From NCBI GenBank assembly GCA_964034945.1, contig OZ035963.1, positions 40,199,090-40,263,089 on the forward strand: a stretch of 64,000 nucleotides of DNA, read 5' to 3'. How positions within the stretch are numbered: the stretch's first letter is position 1; every line of letters starts with the position of its first letter. Below the pieces are notes generated by a model. The model did no database searches. It saw only the letters and a list, made by a program, of their open reading frames with translations, and was not told the origin of the DNA. This DNA is from Chrysopilus asiliformis (Eukaryota; Arthropoda; Insecta; Diptera; Rhagionidae). Below are positions 44,827-55,149 of this stretch, one piece after another. Both the position numbers and the translations under genes were made by a program.

Positions 44827-47346
44827 TCTATATATATAAAAATGGAAGTTTGTTTGTTGGTTGGTTGGTTTGAGATTACAAAACTCAAGAACTACTGGAC
44901 CGATTTTTACGCGGTTTTTTGCAAAATGATCTGCGTTGCCAGGAGCAGGTTTTTAGCTATGCAGATTTTCAAAATACGGAAACGGAAGGTCCTGTAAGGA
45001 TAATGAAAATATCCTTTTTCCCATTTTTCCCCGGAAAAATTTGCATTATAGGGTTTTTGGGGTCGCTGATCACGAATCCGGTATTAGATTTTCAAAATTC
45101 GAAACGGAAGGTCCTGTAAGGATAATGAAAATATCCTTTTTCCCATTTTTCCCCGGAAAAATTTGCATTATAGGGTTTTTGGGGTCGCTGATCACGAATC
45201 CGGTATTAGATTTTCAAAATTCGAAACGGAAGGTCCTGTAAGGATAATGAAAATATCCTTTTTCCCATTTTTCCCCAGAAAAATTTGCATTATAGGGTTT
45301 TTGGGGTCGCTGATCACGAATCCGGTATTAGATTTTCAAAAGTCGAAACGGAAGGTCCTGTAAGGATAATGAAAATATCCTTTTTCCCATTTTTCCCCGG
45401 AAAAATTGCCATTATGGGGTTTTTGGGGTCGCTGATCACGAATTCGATATTAGATTTTCAAAGTTCGAAACGGAAGGTCCTGTAAGGATAATACAAATAT
45501 CCTTTTTCCGATTTTTCGCCGGAAAAATTGGTATTATGGGGTTTTTGGGGTCGCTGATCACGAATCCGATATTAGATTTTCAAAATTCGAAACGAAAGGT
45601 CCTGTAAGGATAAATATCCTTTTTCCCGTTTTTCCTCGGAAAATCGGTATAAGGGGGTTTTTGGCGCGCTGATCACGAATCCGGTATTATATTTTCAAAA
45701 TTCGAAACGGAAGGTCCTGTAAATATAACGCAAATATCCTTTTTCCCATTTTTCTCCGGAAAAATTGCCATTATGGGGTTTTTGGGGTCGCTAATCACGA
45801 ATCCGGTGTTGGAATTTCAAAATTCGAAACGGAGGGTCCTGTAAGGATAAATATCCTTTTTCCCGTTCTTCCTCGGAAAAATCGGTATAAGGGGGTTTTT
45901 GGGGCGCTGATCACGAATCCGGTATTAGATTTTCAAAATTCTAAACGGAAGGTCCTGTAAGGATAACGCAAATATCCTTTTTCCCGTTTTTCCTGGGAAA
46001 AATCGGCATAAGGTTTCCGGGGTCGCTGACCGCGAATCCGGTGTTAGATTTTTAAAATTCGAAACGGAAAGTCCTGTAAGGATAACGCAAATATCCTTTT
46101 TCGCGTTTTTCCTGGGAAAAATCGGCATAAGGTTTCCGGGGTCGCTGACCGCGAATCCGGTGTTAGATTTTTAAAATTCTAAATGGAAGGTCCTGAAAGG
46201 ATAACGGAAATATCCTTTTTCCCGTTATTCCCCGGGAAAATTGGCTTTATGTTTGGGATCGCTGATCACGAATCCGATATAAGATTTTCAAATTTCGAAA
46301 CGAAAAGTCCTGTAAGGATAAATATCCTCTTTCCGTTTTTCCTCGGAAAATCGGTATAAGGGGGTTTTTGGCGCGCTGATCACGAATCCGATATTAGATT
46401 TTCAAAATTCGAAACGAAAAGTCCTGTAAGGATAAATATCCTTTTTCCCGTTCTTCCTCGGAAAAATCTGTATAAGGGGGTTTTTGGGGGCGCTGATCAC
46501 GAATCCGGTATTATATTTTCAAAATTCGAAAAGGAAGGTCCTGTAAGGATAATGAAAATATCCTTTTTCCCATTTTTCCCCGGAAAATGATCACGAATCC
46601 GGTGTTGGAATTTCAAAATTCTAACCGAAAAGTCCTGCAAGATTAACGCAAATGTCTTTTTTCCAATTTTTCTTGATGCAATTGCCACTAAGGGATTTTC
46701 GAGGTCTATGATCGCGAATCCGGTGTTCGATTTTTCAAATGCTAAAGGGAAGGTCCTGTAAGGATAACGCAAATATCCTTTTTCCCATTTTTCCCCGGGA
46801 AAATTGCATTATGGGGTTTTTGGGTTCGCTGATGACGGATCCGGTGTTAGATTTTCAAAACTCGAAACGGAAGGTCCTGTAAGGGTAACGGAAGTATCTT
46901 TTTCCCATTTGTTCCAGGAAATATTGCATTAGGGAGTTTCTGAGCTCGCTGATCACAGCTCTGCAGTGGGATTTTTAAAAATCGAAACGGAAGGTCCTGT
47001 CAGGATAACGAAAATATTCTTTTTCCAAAATTTCCCCGGAAAAATTGGCATTATGGGATTTTCGGGGTCGCTGATCAAGCATCCGGTAATAGTTTTTAAA
47101 AAGTCTAAACGGAAGGTCCTGTAAGGATAACGCAAATATCCTTTTTCCAATTTTTCTTGCAAAAACTGGCTTTAGGAGGTTTTCATGGTTGCTTATCACG
47201 AATCTGTTGTTGAAATTTCAAAATTCGAAACGCAAGGTCCTGTAAGAATAATATTTTTTCCCAAAAGTTTTTAAATTATTTATGGTTTTTTTGCATTCTA
47301 AAATTTATACAAAAAACTTTAAGCTGGCATTCGTAGGGTCTGCTAG
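44827..47346 (+). mobile_element. Complete non-autonomous Helitron, 2.5 kb, with satellite array
   Basis: 5' end TCTATATATATAAAAATGG after A (44826), a TTGG microsatellite, then the phrase AACTCAAGAACTACTGGACCG typical of insect Helitrons; 3' end GGGTCTGCTAG followed by T (47347). Insertion between A and T and the TC...CTAG ends are diagnostic. The interior is almost entirely a tandem array. No Rep/helicase frame. It sits inside the right arm of the 41.7-47.5 kb element, so it is younger than that element. Confidence 0.82.
44985..47260 (+). repeat. Tandem array, about 20 monomers of ~122 bp
   Basis: Monomer landmarks: GGTCCTGTAAGGATAATG, ATATCCTTTTTCCC, CCGGAAAAA, GGGTTTTTGGGGTCGCTGAT, CACGAATCCGGTATTAG. 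The first four units are exactly 122 bp apart (repeat starts 44988, 45110, 45232, 45354) and nearly identical; later ones drop to about 94-125 bp and diverge, with 20 GGTCCTG-type junctions in all. Each unit can form an AAGGATA/TATCCTT hairpin. The 66-residue plus frames here are the same monomer read repeatedly. Confidence 0.93.
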
Positions 47347-47479
47347 TATCCTATAAAACTACCTATAAAAACATCGCGTTCGTCTTCTGTCTTGACAATT
47401 ACAGAGATTTGTCTCTTTCTATTTATATGCAATTTTTTGCACACGTCGAATGCTTCAGTAATGGAGATCCACCATAATA

Positions 47480-49735
47480 TTGTTTTTTAATACTGAAAAT
47501 ATTTTCTTTCTTCCACCAGATTGACGTAGGTTTAGAAAAAATAAAATAATCCAGGAGGTTCTTTATAAGAAAAATTCTCAATGATTAGCAAATTTCAACT
47601 TCTGATATGTTTAAAACTGTTTTACAGTGTAATTTAAATTTTTAAACCATGAGTCCTTTGAATTTTTAATCTCCAATTAATAATTTGTGCCGCAATGAAC
47701 AAATCGAGATTTTGTTTTCGTTGAAGTCTGCTCATTTTGACAAACCAATCGTTAATACACTAAAGTACTTATGTCCGGACACTTTTTAGCTACCAAACCA
47801 ACACTTAATAACAAGTGAACCACTTGCCACTTGACTAAATATTTATATATATATATATATAACACCAAAGAAGACATTGAAGATTTATTATAAGATTTTT
47901 CTGAATGTACAAATGCTTCCTAAACGAATTTTGCATCAGGCTAACCATTTAAGATATATCGGGTGATAAGGAAAAAAAATTCACTACTATACAAAGTTGT
48001 GTGGAAAACGAAAAAAGTAGAATTCTTTTCAAGCTTTGTGAAAGCACAACAGCAAAACAGCTGACCTGATAGTCTACAAATAAAATTGAATTTCTATGAC
48101 ACGACTTAGCTCGAAAACCATTCAGCCGATTTTGATGCGGTTTCTTGCTTAGACATCTGGAATTATAGGTGATTTGCGGCTGGTTTGAGATACTGAGTTA
48201 AAATCCAAAATTATGAAAATAAAAATCTTGACATTTTTCTTCAACTCTCGTCTATACTAGAATATTTGAAAGCGTCCGATTTCGTATTAACTTGCAAAAA
48301 ACAAAACCGGAAATTTGAAAAAGCTCACACAAGAATACCAAATTTTATAATTGTAGCATACTGATAATAAAAAAGTGCTTTAGAAAAAACCTTAACAAAC
48401 CTTAACACGATCACAATACTTTCCATACTAAGTTACTGCATAAAAGAAATGAAAAGCCAAGTTCAATTTATTACATGTTACTTTCGTGACTGTAAATATT
48501 CAATACCCCACTTAAATACCGTCACTTAAAACCATAAATTTCTGAATGCATACATCAATAATCAAATTTTCACCCTAATTTCACCTCAATTTACCCTCAA
48601 AGACAAACGAAATTTCACTTCCACTTAACTTTGAACGATGAAAAAGCCCTTAGACTGCTGTAGCATGAGGAGAAGAAAGAGTTCATCCGCACACTTAATT
48701 GTAAACATCCCCTGAAAGGCGAAATTTTGATGTTCGCACAAGCATTTTAAACTTGTAGTGGGCACATGTTGGGAGTTGTTTACATGAGTCAAATAATCCT
48801 AACTTTACGTTGCCCATACTCTTTTTCACTGAACTTCTTTTGAACACAAAAATCAATATATTAATGTGTGAGACTATAAAACGGAAACTAAACCACAGCA
48901 ACAACACTGCATCATCTGCTCACAACCCCTTGTACCCCATACTTGCAAAATGTGTCGTTTCGTACCCTTTGACATCTTTTTGTCTGTCTACCGGATCAAT
49001 TCGGTCTTTAAGTGAGCAATCACTTCCCTATATAATCCACTGCCAGCAAGAATTTCATGATAAAGCAAAAGGGGAGTAAAACCTTCAGCCTTTTGACGTA
49101 GAGAAACAGCAACTACGAATGAGCCACAACCAACTCCCAGGAATCTGCACTTAATATTTTTTCTGTACTCACATTTTATACAACAATCAACTACTAAACA
49201 AGCACTCACGAAACGTATTACAAATGCTTAAGAGACAAAAAGTTAAGTGTAGATTAAGGCAATCTGTAGCTTACTAGCAACTAGCAACAATTGACACCTG
49301 ACTTCATCAAGAGAATTTTAGTACCTGTAAAGAAGCAAAGCAATGAATACTCTTTGTGCACATTTTCAACATTTGCATTTCGGACTCAGGTTACCGAGAA
49401 ACGCTTTTCTAGCAATAGTCCGAAAATTGATATCGAATGGATGAAAAGAGCTCATTCTATGAGTTAAGTGTAAATTACAGTTACATGGATATATATAATA
49501 CGCTATAGATTTATACTAAGATATTTCAAGCGAGACGTTGACGATTGCAGAGAGATATGAGGGATTTTACTCTGACTTTCGTTTCGTATTATGTGTTCAT
49601 TTTCTTATTTTTGAGGAAGGAATCAATTTTAATTCGTGATTTAGAATTTTTTAACGATTGGTAGGAATTTTTACAGAAAATTCATACGGAATGCGCAATT
49701 CGATCGTTTATCTGGCTCAACATTGGTCGGCGGTG
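47480..49735. other. Spacer with a Helitron-like body fragment
   Basis: 48085-48195 (CTATGACACGACTTAGCTCG, AACCATTCAGCCGATTTTG, ATGCGGTTTC) matches the conserved phrase region of Helitron-type elements but lacks ends. The rest, including short frames at 48695-49209, shows no recognised motif. Confidence 0.45.
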
Positions 49736-49739
49736 GCGG

Positions 49740-50215
49740 ATGCTCACACAGCAACATGAAGTCCATTCGATATTTATTTGAAGTGGACTGACAGAAACAT
49801 CCTCTCTTTTTTCAAGTCTTTGACAGATTCACTACCGTCTCTCGAGCATCGTCGCTCTGTTGGGGTACTTAGCATATTCTATAGATATTTCTATGGGAAA
49901 TGTTCCACCGAAATTTCCCAACTTATTCCTCCACGGTATATTTTCCCTAGACCCTCTCGTGCAGCTGCACGTGCGCACGACTTCTTCCTTGAGCCTCCCC
50001 GCTTTCGTACAGTAAAGTTTAGGGGTTCCTTCATTCCGCGAACAACAAGACTTTGGAACAATTTACCATCCGATGTGTTCCCCCCGGACTATAACCCGCA
50101 GAAGTTCAAGGACAACATAAATCGGCATCTCCTTTTGTCCTTCCGACCATCCCGAGCTGTGCTTCGGCATTAAAGGGTCTTCCCCTAAGCTCTGGCTGGA
50201 TCTATAAAAAAAAAT
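49740..50215 (+). pseudogene. LINE ORF2 C-terminus and 3' end
   Basis: The plus frame 49778-50173 reads LPSLEHRRSVGVLSIFYRYFYGKCS, LIPPRYIFPRPSRAAARAHDF, SFIPRTTRLWNNLPSDVFP and NPQKFKDNINRHLL, the C-terminal block common to CR1/Jockey-like LINE polymerases (HRRxVxxLxxFYRxxHGxCSxEL ... SFxPRTxRLWNxLP). A stop follows and the element ends with TCTATAAAAAAAAATCC, a short A-rich tail. Upstream RT sequence is gone (5' truncation). It could be the same family as the 22.6-23.9 kb relic on the other strand; no overlap exists to test this. Confidence 0.78.
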
Positions 50216-50631
50216 CCTTCAAAGCTTTTATTACTGCTGGAAGCTTTTTATTTTACTAAATCAAAAATAGCCCCTTTTCTTCGTTACACTTGCGATTTAC
50301 CTATGGTAATTCTCTTTGCGTCTATACATTTTGACGATCGATCTTTTTGAAGTAAAACTTCTTAGGCGGCGCTATCAACTCAACTACTTGGAGAGTAAAA
50401 CGATCGAAGAAACGCAAGTGAGTCAGTCTCTGGAATGTATCGTCCATGTATCGTCTATTTATTTGCTTTTTATAATATATGTATATATATACAGGACAGT
50501 TTTCGCCTACTAAAATTTACCTCACTCGTCAAGACTGTAAATCCTCGCCTGCTATCTTTTTAATTGTTGGAGCAATTTTAACAAGGTTTTCGCCATGACG
50601 GGTAACCGCAATCTTGGTAAGATTTCCTTAA

Positions 50632-52545
50632 CCCTTTTATATGTGGTGTACAATATAATGTACATCATTTTCTATGCTGAATTAAAATGTTTTCATTCCG
50701 GTAACAATTTCAAAGTAGCACTTTTTAAAACAATTGAAGTCCATTTTAGTTGAGGTTATCTATATTGGCGCCAAAAACTGACATTTAGCTTAGTTTTTTA
50801 GCAGATTTTGTGAACATTATATGTGATTATTGGAAGCGGCTCAAGTACGTAAGTGTGATTTGGTTTTATTTTAAAACGAACCATAAATTTATCATAAATT
50901 CGGTGTTATTTTGAAGGACCTTGTTTAGATCTTTGTTTAAGTACATAATTATAATTCTTCGATAATAAAGTTTTATTAAATTATCGGATAAAAAGTATGT
51001 ACTATCTATTGTACACTTCGAACCAATCGTCGTGTACAATTTATTATACATAAATATATTTTGTACATCCCGATCGAAATATTTTTGCGCCAGTTTCTAT
51101 TTTGTTGTGGATGAATAACCAGGGTATTTTTTGTAGGAAATGTACCAACAAGAAAATTTAAATGACCAAGAAATTTTTGAACTACGTGAATCAGATCTTG
51201 AAGATGACTTTGATGACATCCCAAGTTTGGTAGATGGAGATAATATCAGCGATGTTATCGAAATTGATCTTCCCAAAGATTCCATTCCACATTTAGAGAA
51301 CGAAAATTTAGTAAATAATGAAGACGTTAGTGAAGCAACCGTGACTGAACCTCTTGAAGGAACCATTATTGCTGAAGGAACTGGAGCCAAAGAGGTTTTT
51401 TTGGATGAAAACATCAAGAAAGGTCGAGGTGCAACTGACTCTGTAGTTAGCAGGGATGGAAAAATTGTCCTGGTCAAATGGCAAGATAACAAGGCTATTA
51501 ACATGGGATCTAACTTTATTGGAATTGGTTGTAAAGACATTGTACAAAGATGGGATAAAACTAAAAAGCAGTATGTTAACATTTCTCGGCCTGAAATTAT
51601 TTATCAGTATAATATGTGCATGGGAGGAGTGGATCTTTTATATCAACTCATCAGTTATTACAGAGTTTTTATACAATCTAAAAAGTGGCCACTAAGAATA
51701 TTTTTCCATTTCATGGATTTTGCAATATGTGCGAGTTGGTTGGAGTATAAGAGAGATTGTGAGAAATACAATATTTCTAAGAAAAAGATACAGGATCTGT
51801 TGGCATTTAGAATGGAATTATCACATAGCTTAATTTTAGCAGGGCATCCCTGTCCTCACAAAAAAAAAGGTCGAACTTTCTCAAATTCAAATGATAACAA
51901 TTCTACGGAAGAAATTTCAAAACGGTCTAAAAAAAAACAGGAAGTAAGACCATACGGAGACATCCGATACGATAAGATTGATCATATGCCCCAACATGAT
52001 CAAAAAACTGAACCCACCCGTTGCAAACAAGTTGGCTGTAAAGGCAGAACTTTTTTTTTTTGCGAAAAATGCAGAGTGCACCTTTGTATTAATAAAGCGA
52101 GGAATTGTTTTGCCGATTTTCATAGAAATAATATTTAAACTTTGTTTAAAAAAAGAGAACGAATGTCCAAAACTTTTTTATATTAAGATTATAATTTTAT
52201 TTTTATGAATATTACCGAAGAACACGAAGTTCGAAGACTAATTTTTTGTGATATTGTTTTTTAATTTAAAAATACATTAAGATTTTATAAGTTGAATTAT
52301 TTTCATTGTATTTGTATTATTTCAAAATAAATAACGTGAACTTTCAACATCTTTTTCATATTAACTGTGCAAAAATTAATACCCATTGTGACGAATTGTA
52401 CAATATATTGTACATCTCCTAAAACCGTTATTTAAAAAAATATTTTAAAAAAGCTTTCAAATTTATGTTAATTAAGCTTCCCTTAATTAGTATAAATAAT
52501 CTAAATAATTATTTCATGCCTAGAAATAATGCCCGAATGAAAGTG
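50632..52545 (+). mobile_element. piggyBac-superfamily element, 1.9 kb, internally deleted
   Basis: TTAA at 50628-50631 and 52546-52549 flank inverted ends CCCTTTTATATG and (reverse) CACTTTCATTCG. Subterminal near-palindromes TGTACAATATAATGTACA (50647-50664), TGTACAATTTATTATACA (51033-51050) and the perfect TGTACAATATATTGTACA (52397-52414) are probable transposase-binding sites. Excision of the element and one TTAA gives GGTAAGATTTCC-TTAA-GGACACGGGCG, which aligns with 14735-14770 (GGTAGGAATTCC-GTAA-GGTCACAGGCG), an unoccupied relative. Confidence 0.85.
51140..52138 (+). CDS. piggyBac-like transposase, internally deleted (PGBD/DDE_Tnp_1_7)
   Basis: 332 residues in one intact frame. Residues 1-95 are the acidic N-terminal region (LEDDFDDIPSLVDGDN); about residue 95 jumps to KGRGATDSVVSRDGKIVLVKW, then NMGSNFIGI, RWDKTKKQYVNISRPEIIYQYN, MGGVDLLYQL, KKWPLRIFFHFMDFAI and ASWLEYKR. 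The C-terminus (CKQVGC, FFCEKC, HLC, NC, H) is the Cys-rich DNA-binding domain. Family members are about 550-600 residues; the central part with the first two catalytic Asp residues is absent, and the second Asp of GGVDxxD is Tyr. So the protein cannot be a transposase but retains DNA-binding parts and an open frame. ATG chosen as the first Met of the frame. Confidence 0.82.
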   Translation: MYQQENLNDQEIFELRESDLEDDFDDIPSLVDGDNISDVIEIDLPKDSIPHLENENLVNNEDVSEATVTEPLEGTIIAEGTGAKEVFLDENIKKGRGATDSVVSRDGKIVLVKWQDNKAINMGSNFIGIGCKDIVQRWDKTKKQYVNISRPEIIYQYNMCMGGVDLLYQLISYYRVFIQSKKWPLRIFFHFMDFAICASWLEYKRDCEKYNISKKKIQDLLAFRMELSHSLILAGHPCPHKKKGRTFSNSNDNNSTEEISKRSKKKQEVRPYGDIRYDKIDHMPQHDQKTEPTRCKQVGCKGRTFFFCEKCRVHLCINKARNCFADFHRNNI

Positions 52546-52549
52546 TTAA

Positions 52550-53376
52550 GGACACGGGCGAGAATCGATTCGACTTTTTAAGTTAATCACTTTACATTTA
52601 TAGTTTCATTTATAGAATTAGAGAATGATCAGTCGTAACAAGTTATCATTTCTCTCATTGATAATTAAGAACTATTATAATTGTGTAATCATTGTATATT
52701 CATGGTTAAGATTTAATGAATAAAAAAAATATAATGTCCACATTCTTCATAATCTATTACACTAATACAAGAAAATGTCGTACTATACTATTTATTCATA
52801 TGAAGTGTTACTTCGGTCGTGTGTCCCATAACACACTATTTATTGTATTTTCACACTAATCTAGGCCAGCTATGATCAAAACCGAATATAATTCAATTTT
52901 TGTCTGTTTGCATCAAGTGAAACCGTTAACGGATTTTAATGAAGTCAATGATATTGTTCAAACTATGACTAACGTCCTTGAGAGACATCGTAAGCGGTAC
53001 AGCGAACCTACAAATACAAAAAAGGGAAAAAACGAATTTTAAATGTTCAGATCGCCGGTCATTGATCTCAGTTGGGCAGCAACCTGCAACTCAAGCGGTC
53101 CAATTCCAACACCTTTCGTCTCCGCATTCGCCACTGAAAATTTGTCCATTCTGTCACCTGTCAACCACTCCAGCACCATGCACCCCGCAGAACTCCACTG
53201 GACCGGGAAAGGTTTTGTTTAAGGGCCTCAAAAAACCCCTTACCCTAGCACTTCAAAAAAATGTTTTTTAAAAAAGAACAAAATTTAGAGTTTTCATGAA
53301 AGCTTTCGAAATATTACACATCAATTCCAATTTTTAGGCTTTCAAATTATATATATATTTTTTATTATTATTTCAG
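52550..53376. other. Intergenic or intronic DNA before the LDLa exons; GC-richer patch 53040-53240
   Basis: 53040-53240 is about half G+C in a 28-30% neighbourhood and is open in two plus frames (one giving FRSPVIDLSWAATCNSSGPI, the other with CPFCHLSTTPAPCTPQNS). No family recognised. It may be a transposon piece or an unrecognised exon of the LDLa gene, but it has no good splice sites in the required phase. Confidence 0.35.
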
Positions 53377-53484
53377 ACTGCCATCCTGAAGAATTCCAAT
53401 GTGATAATCATCAGTGTATCCCTCGTAATTTAAAATGTAATGGATATCACGATTGCCTTGACGGAAGTGATGAACGACAATGCA
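53377..53484 (+). CDS. LDL-receptor class A exon 1 (of the four seen here)
   Basis: Exon of 108 bp between TTATTATTTCAG and GTGAGT, phase 1 at both ends. It encodes (D)[20 protein letters not shown] then [15 protein letters not shown]: six cysteines, the F-x-C, C-I-P, D-C-x-D-G-S-D-E calcium cage of an LDLa module complete. LDLa modules bind ligands on extracellular proteins. One module per phase 1-1 exon is the gene structure of LDLR-family receptors and of perlecan (trol in flies). Which of these it is cannot be decided from four modules. Confidence 0.88.
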
Positions 53485-54039
53485 GTGAGTCATATTTTAG
53501 ATAATAAATATTAAAATATACATTCACTTTAAATAAAAGTGGAAGTAAATGCTTTAACAACAAATAAAGCAAGATAATACAAAATTAGAAATTTTTTTAA
53601 CTCAAAAAAAAAATTTAATTAAGGAATTAAGGTTTGCAAGCCTTTTCGATTATTATATAGCATGTGTTAAGAAAATTTCGAATTTTGCGCAGTATACAAT
53701 TTTTTATTTGGTTTAAAAATATTGAGTTGTAATATTTTTTTATAAGTATTTTTTGGTATATAGCGTAGTATTAGTTATAAAATACTAACAAAACAAAATT
53801 TAAAAAAAAAATTTTCTTGTATTTTTATGCTACTGTGAAAACTGCCAATCTATTATGAATATATCGCTAATCATATACATAAATCTTCATATTACAAAAA
53901 TTATTGAATATCTTTTGTGAAAAAACACATATATAAATTCGAAATGCAATATTTTGTAAATATCACAAATTCATGCATGCTGGGAAACAAAATACACATA
54001 CTCAAATTTCAATGCCAAAAAACATCCATTCTGAAATAG

Positions 54040-54162
54040 CCAACGAATGTAAAATTGATGAGCGACGTTGTAATGACGAGATGACATGCATTCACAACGA
54101 CCAAGTTTGCGATGGCATTACTGATTGCCCATCAGGAGACGATGAGCAAGACTGTAATTCAG
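54040..54162 (+). CDS. LDL-receptor class A exon 2
   Basis: 123 bp, acceptor CTGAAATAG (weak pyrimidine tract), donor GTAAGA, phase 1-1. Encodes NECKIDERRCNDEMTCIHNDQ then VCDGITDCPSGDDEQDC: six cysteines, but the hydrophobic residue before Cys2 is Arg and the usual D-G-S-D-E is S-G-D-D-E, so the calcium site is slightly atypical. The frame can be read upstream to an ATG at 53973, which is more likely intron than coding. Confidence 0.82.
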
Positions 54163-54368
54163 GTAAGACAATAATTACGGGCTTTACATCTAAGCCAAAA
54201 ATATGCTACCCGGCTAAAAGTTCTAAAAAATGCACAGTTTAATTCTTATTGTTTATCAAAAATGCTTAGGTAATTAAATACAATGATACCTAACAAAAAC
54301 CATTTTATCATTTAATGCTACCCAATTAACTTACCTTGGATAACTTCTAAATTAACATAAAAAACTAG

Positions 54369-54500
54369 TTGTTCCACGATTGAGATACTATTGTCAAGAG
54401 GGTAAATTTACCTGTGCGGATTTGTCCTGTATATCGATTGTTGGACGATGTGATGGTAAAGTCGATTGCCCAAGTGATCGTTCTGATGAAGAAGGATGTC
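54369..54500 (+). CDS. LDL-receptor class A exon 3
   Basis: 132 bp, acceptor AAAAACTAG, donor GTATGT, phase 1-1. Encodes VPRLRYYCQEGKFTCADLSC then ISIVGRCDGKVDCPSDRSDEEGC, six cysteines with the Cys4-DGKVDC and S-D-E cage present. Separated from exon 2 by a 206-bp intron. The acceptor has a poor pyrimidine tract, but phase and length fit the series. Confidence 0.82.
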
Positions 54501-54637
54501 GTATGTGTCCTTATCTTAAAAAAATTATAACAGATGCTTTATTTATTTTTTAAATTTATACATTAAGTTAACATTACTAACTGTAATTTTTATATTCATT
54601 TTATGCTCGCGATTTACTAATTTTACATTAACAAAAG

Positions 54638-54751
54638 CTTGCCTGTATGATAAATGGCAGTGCGATGATGGCGTATGTATCTCGTCTAGCCTAAGGTGTA
54701 ATGGAAATATTGATTGCCCCAGCGATATATCCGATGAGAGAAGCTGTGAAG
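54638..54751 (+). CDS. LDL-receptor class A exon 4
   Basis: 114 bp, acceptor TTAACAAAAG, donor GTTAGT, phase 1-1. Encodes (A)CLYDKWQCDDGVCISSSLRC then NGNIDCPSDISDERSCE, six cysteines, Trp in place of the usual Phe, cage intact. A 137-bp intron separates it from exon 3, so exons 2-4 form a tight cluster before a 3.3-kb intron full of repeats. Confidence 0.85.
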
Positions 54752-55149
54752 GTTAGTATCTAAAATTTGTATTCAGAGATTCACAAAAAATCAATTTACT
54801 TATATTAAAAAGATCATGTTGTACACCATATAAATATTCGTATATATTTAAATAAATATAAATTAAGGTGAGTTAATATATTGCTTCAAATATTTTAACT
54901 TTATTTTAAAATTTCGCATGTAAATTTTGCACAGTAGTTGGTTTTTGTTAAAATAGAAAACATTCTGTACATAAAATATAACAGTCATAGGCCATACGAA
55001 TAATCATTTTTCAATCACAAGAACCAGAACTTCATATATTCTCTTTGGTCCAAAGATGAATTAATGTACACATTGTAACACATATAACCAGACGTTGTCC
55101 AAAAAATTAATTTTAAGAAAAAATTGTATAGTCTCAATAACTTACCGAG

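Larger units (their letters stand above)
41745..47475. mobile_element. 5.7-kb composite DNA transposon with 38-bp inverted ends
   Basis: TGGATCTCCATTACTGAAGC-ATTCGACGTGTGCAAAAA at 41746-41783 is repeated exactly inverted at 47434-47471. The left end continues with two copies of CGCCAGATGTCGC. Contents in order: a CACTACT-rich segment, a Helitron-satellite fragment, an element with ACCCAGTGAAA ends and a 128-residue acidic frame, a small minus-strand acidic frame, and a complete Helitron near the right end. No recognisable transposase belongs to the outer ends. Superfamily unassigned. Confidence 0.6.

Noticed and set aside
45041..45485. Four overlapping 66-residue frames sharing the same sequence
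   Set aside because: They are the 122-bp satellite monomer translated repeatedly; 122 is not a multiple of 3 and the later monomers break the frame.
44985..47260. Regularly spaced repeats that could suggest a CRISPR-like array
   Set aside because: The whole unit repeats with no unique spacers, and the context is eukaryotic with Helitron ends.
51097..51582. 161-residue minus-strand frame opposite the piggyBac protein
   Set aside because: Antisense shadow; Ser-rich content is the complement of the acidic N-terminal codons.
53973..54242. 89-residue continuous frame around LDLa exon 2
   Set aside because: The module itself is real, but residues before the CTGAAATAG acceptor and after the GTAAGA donor are read-through of introns.
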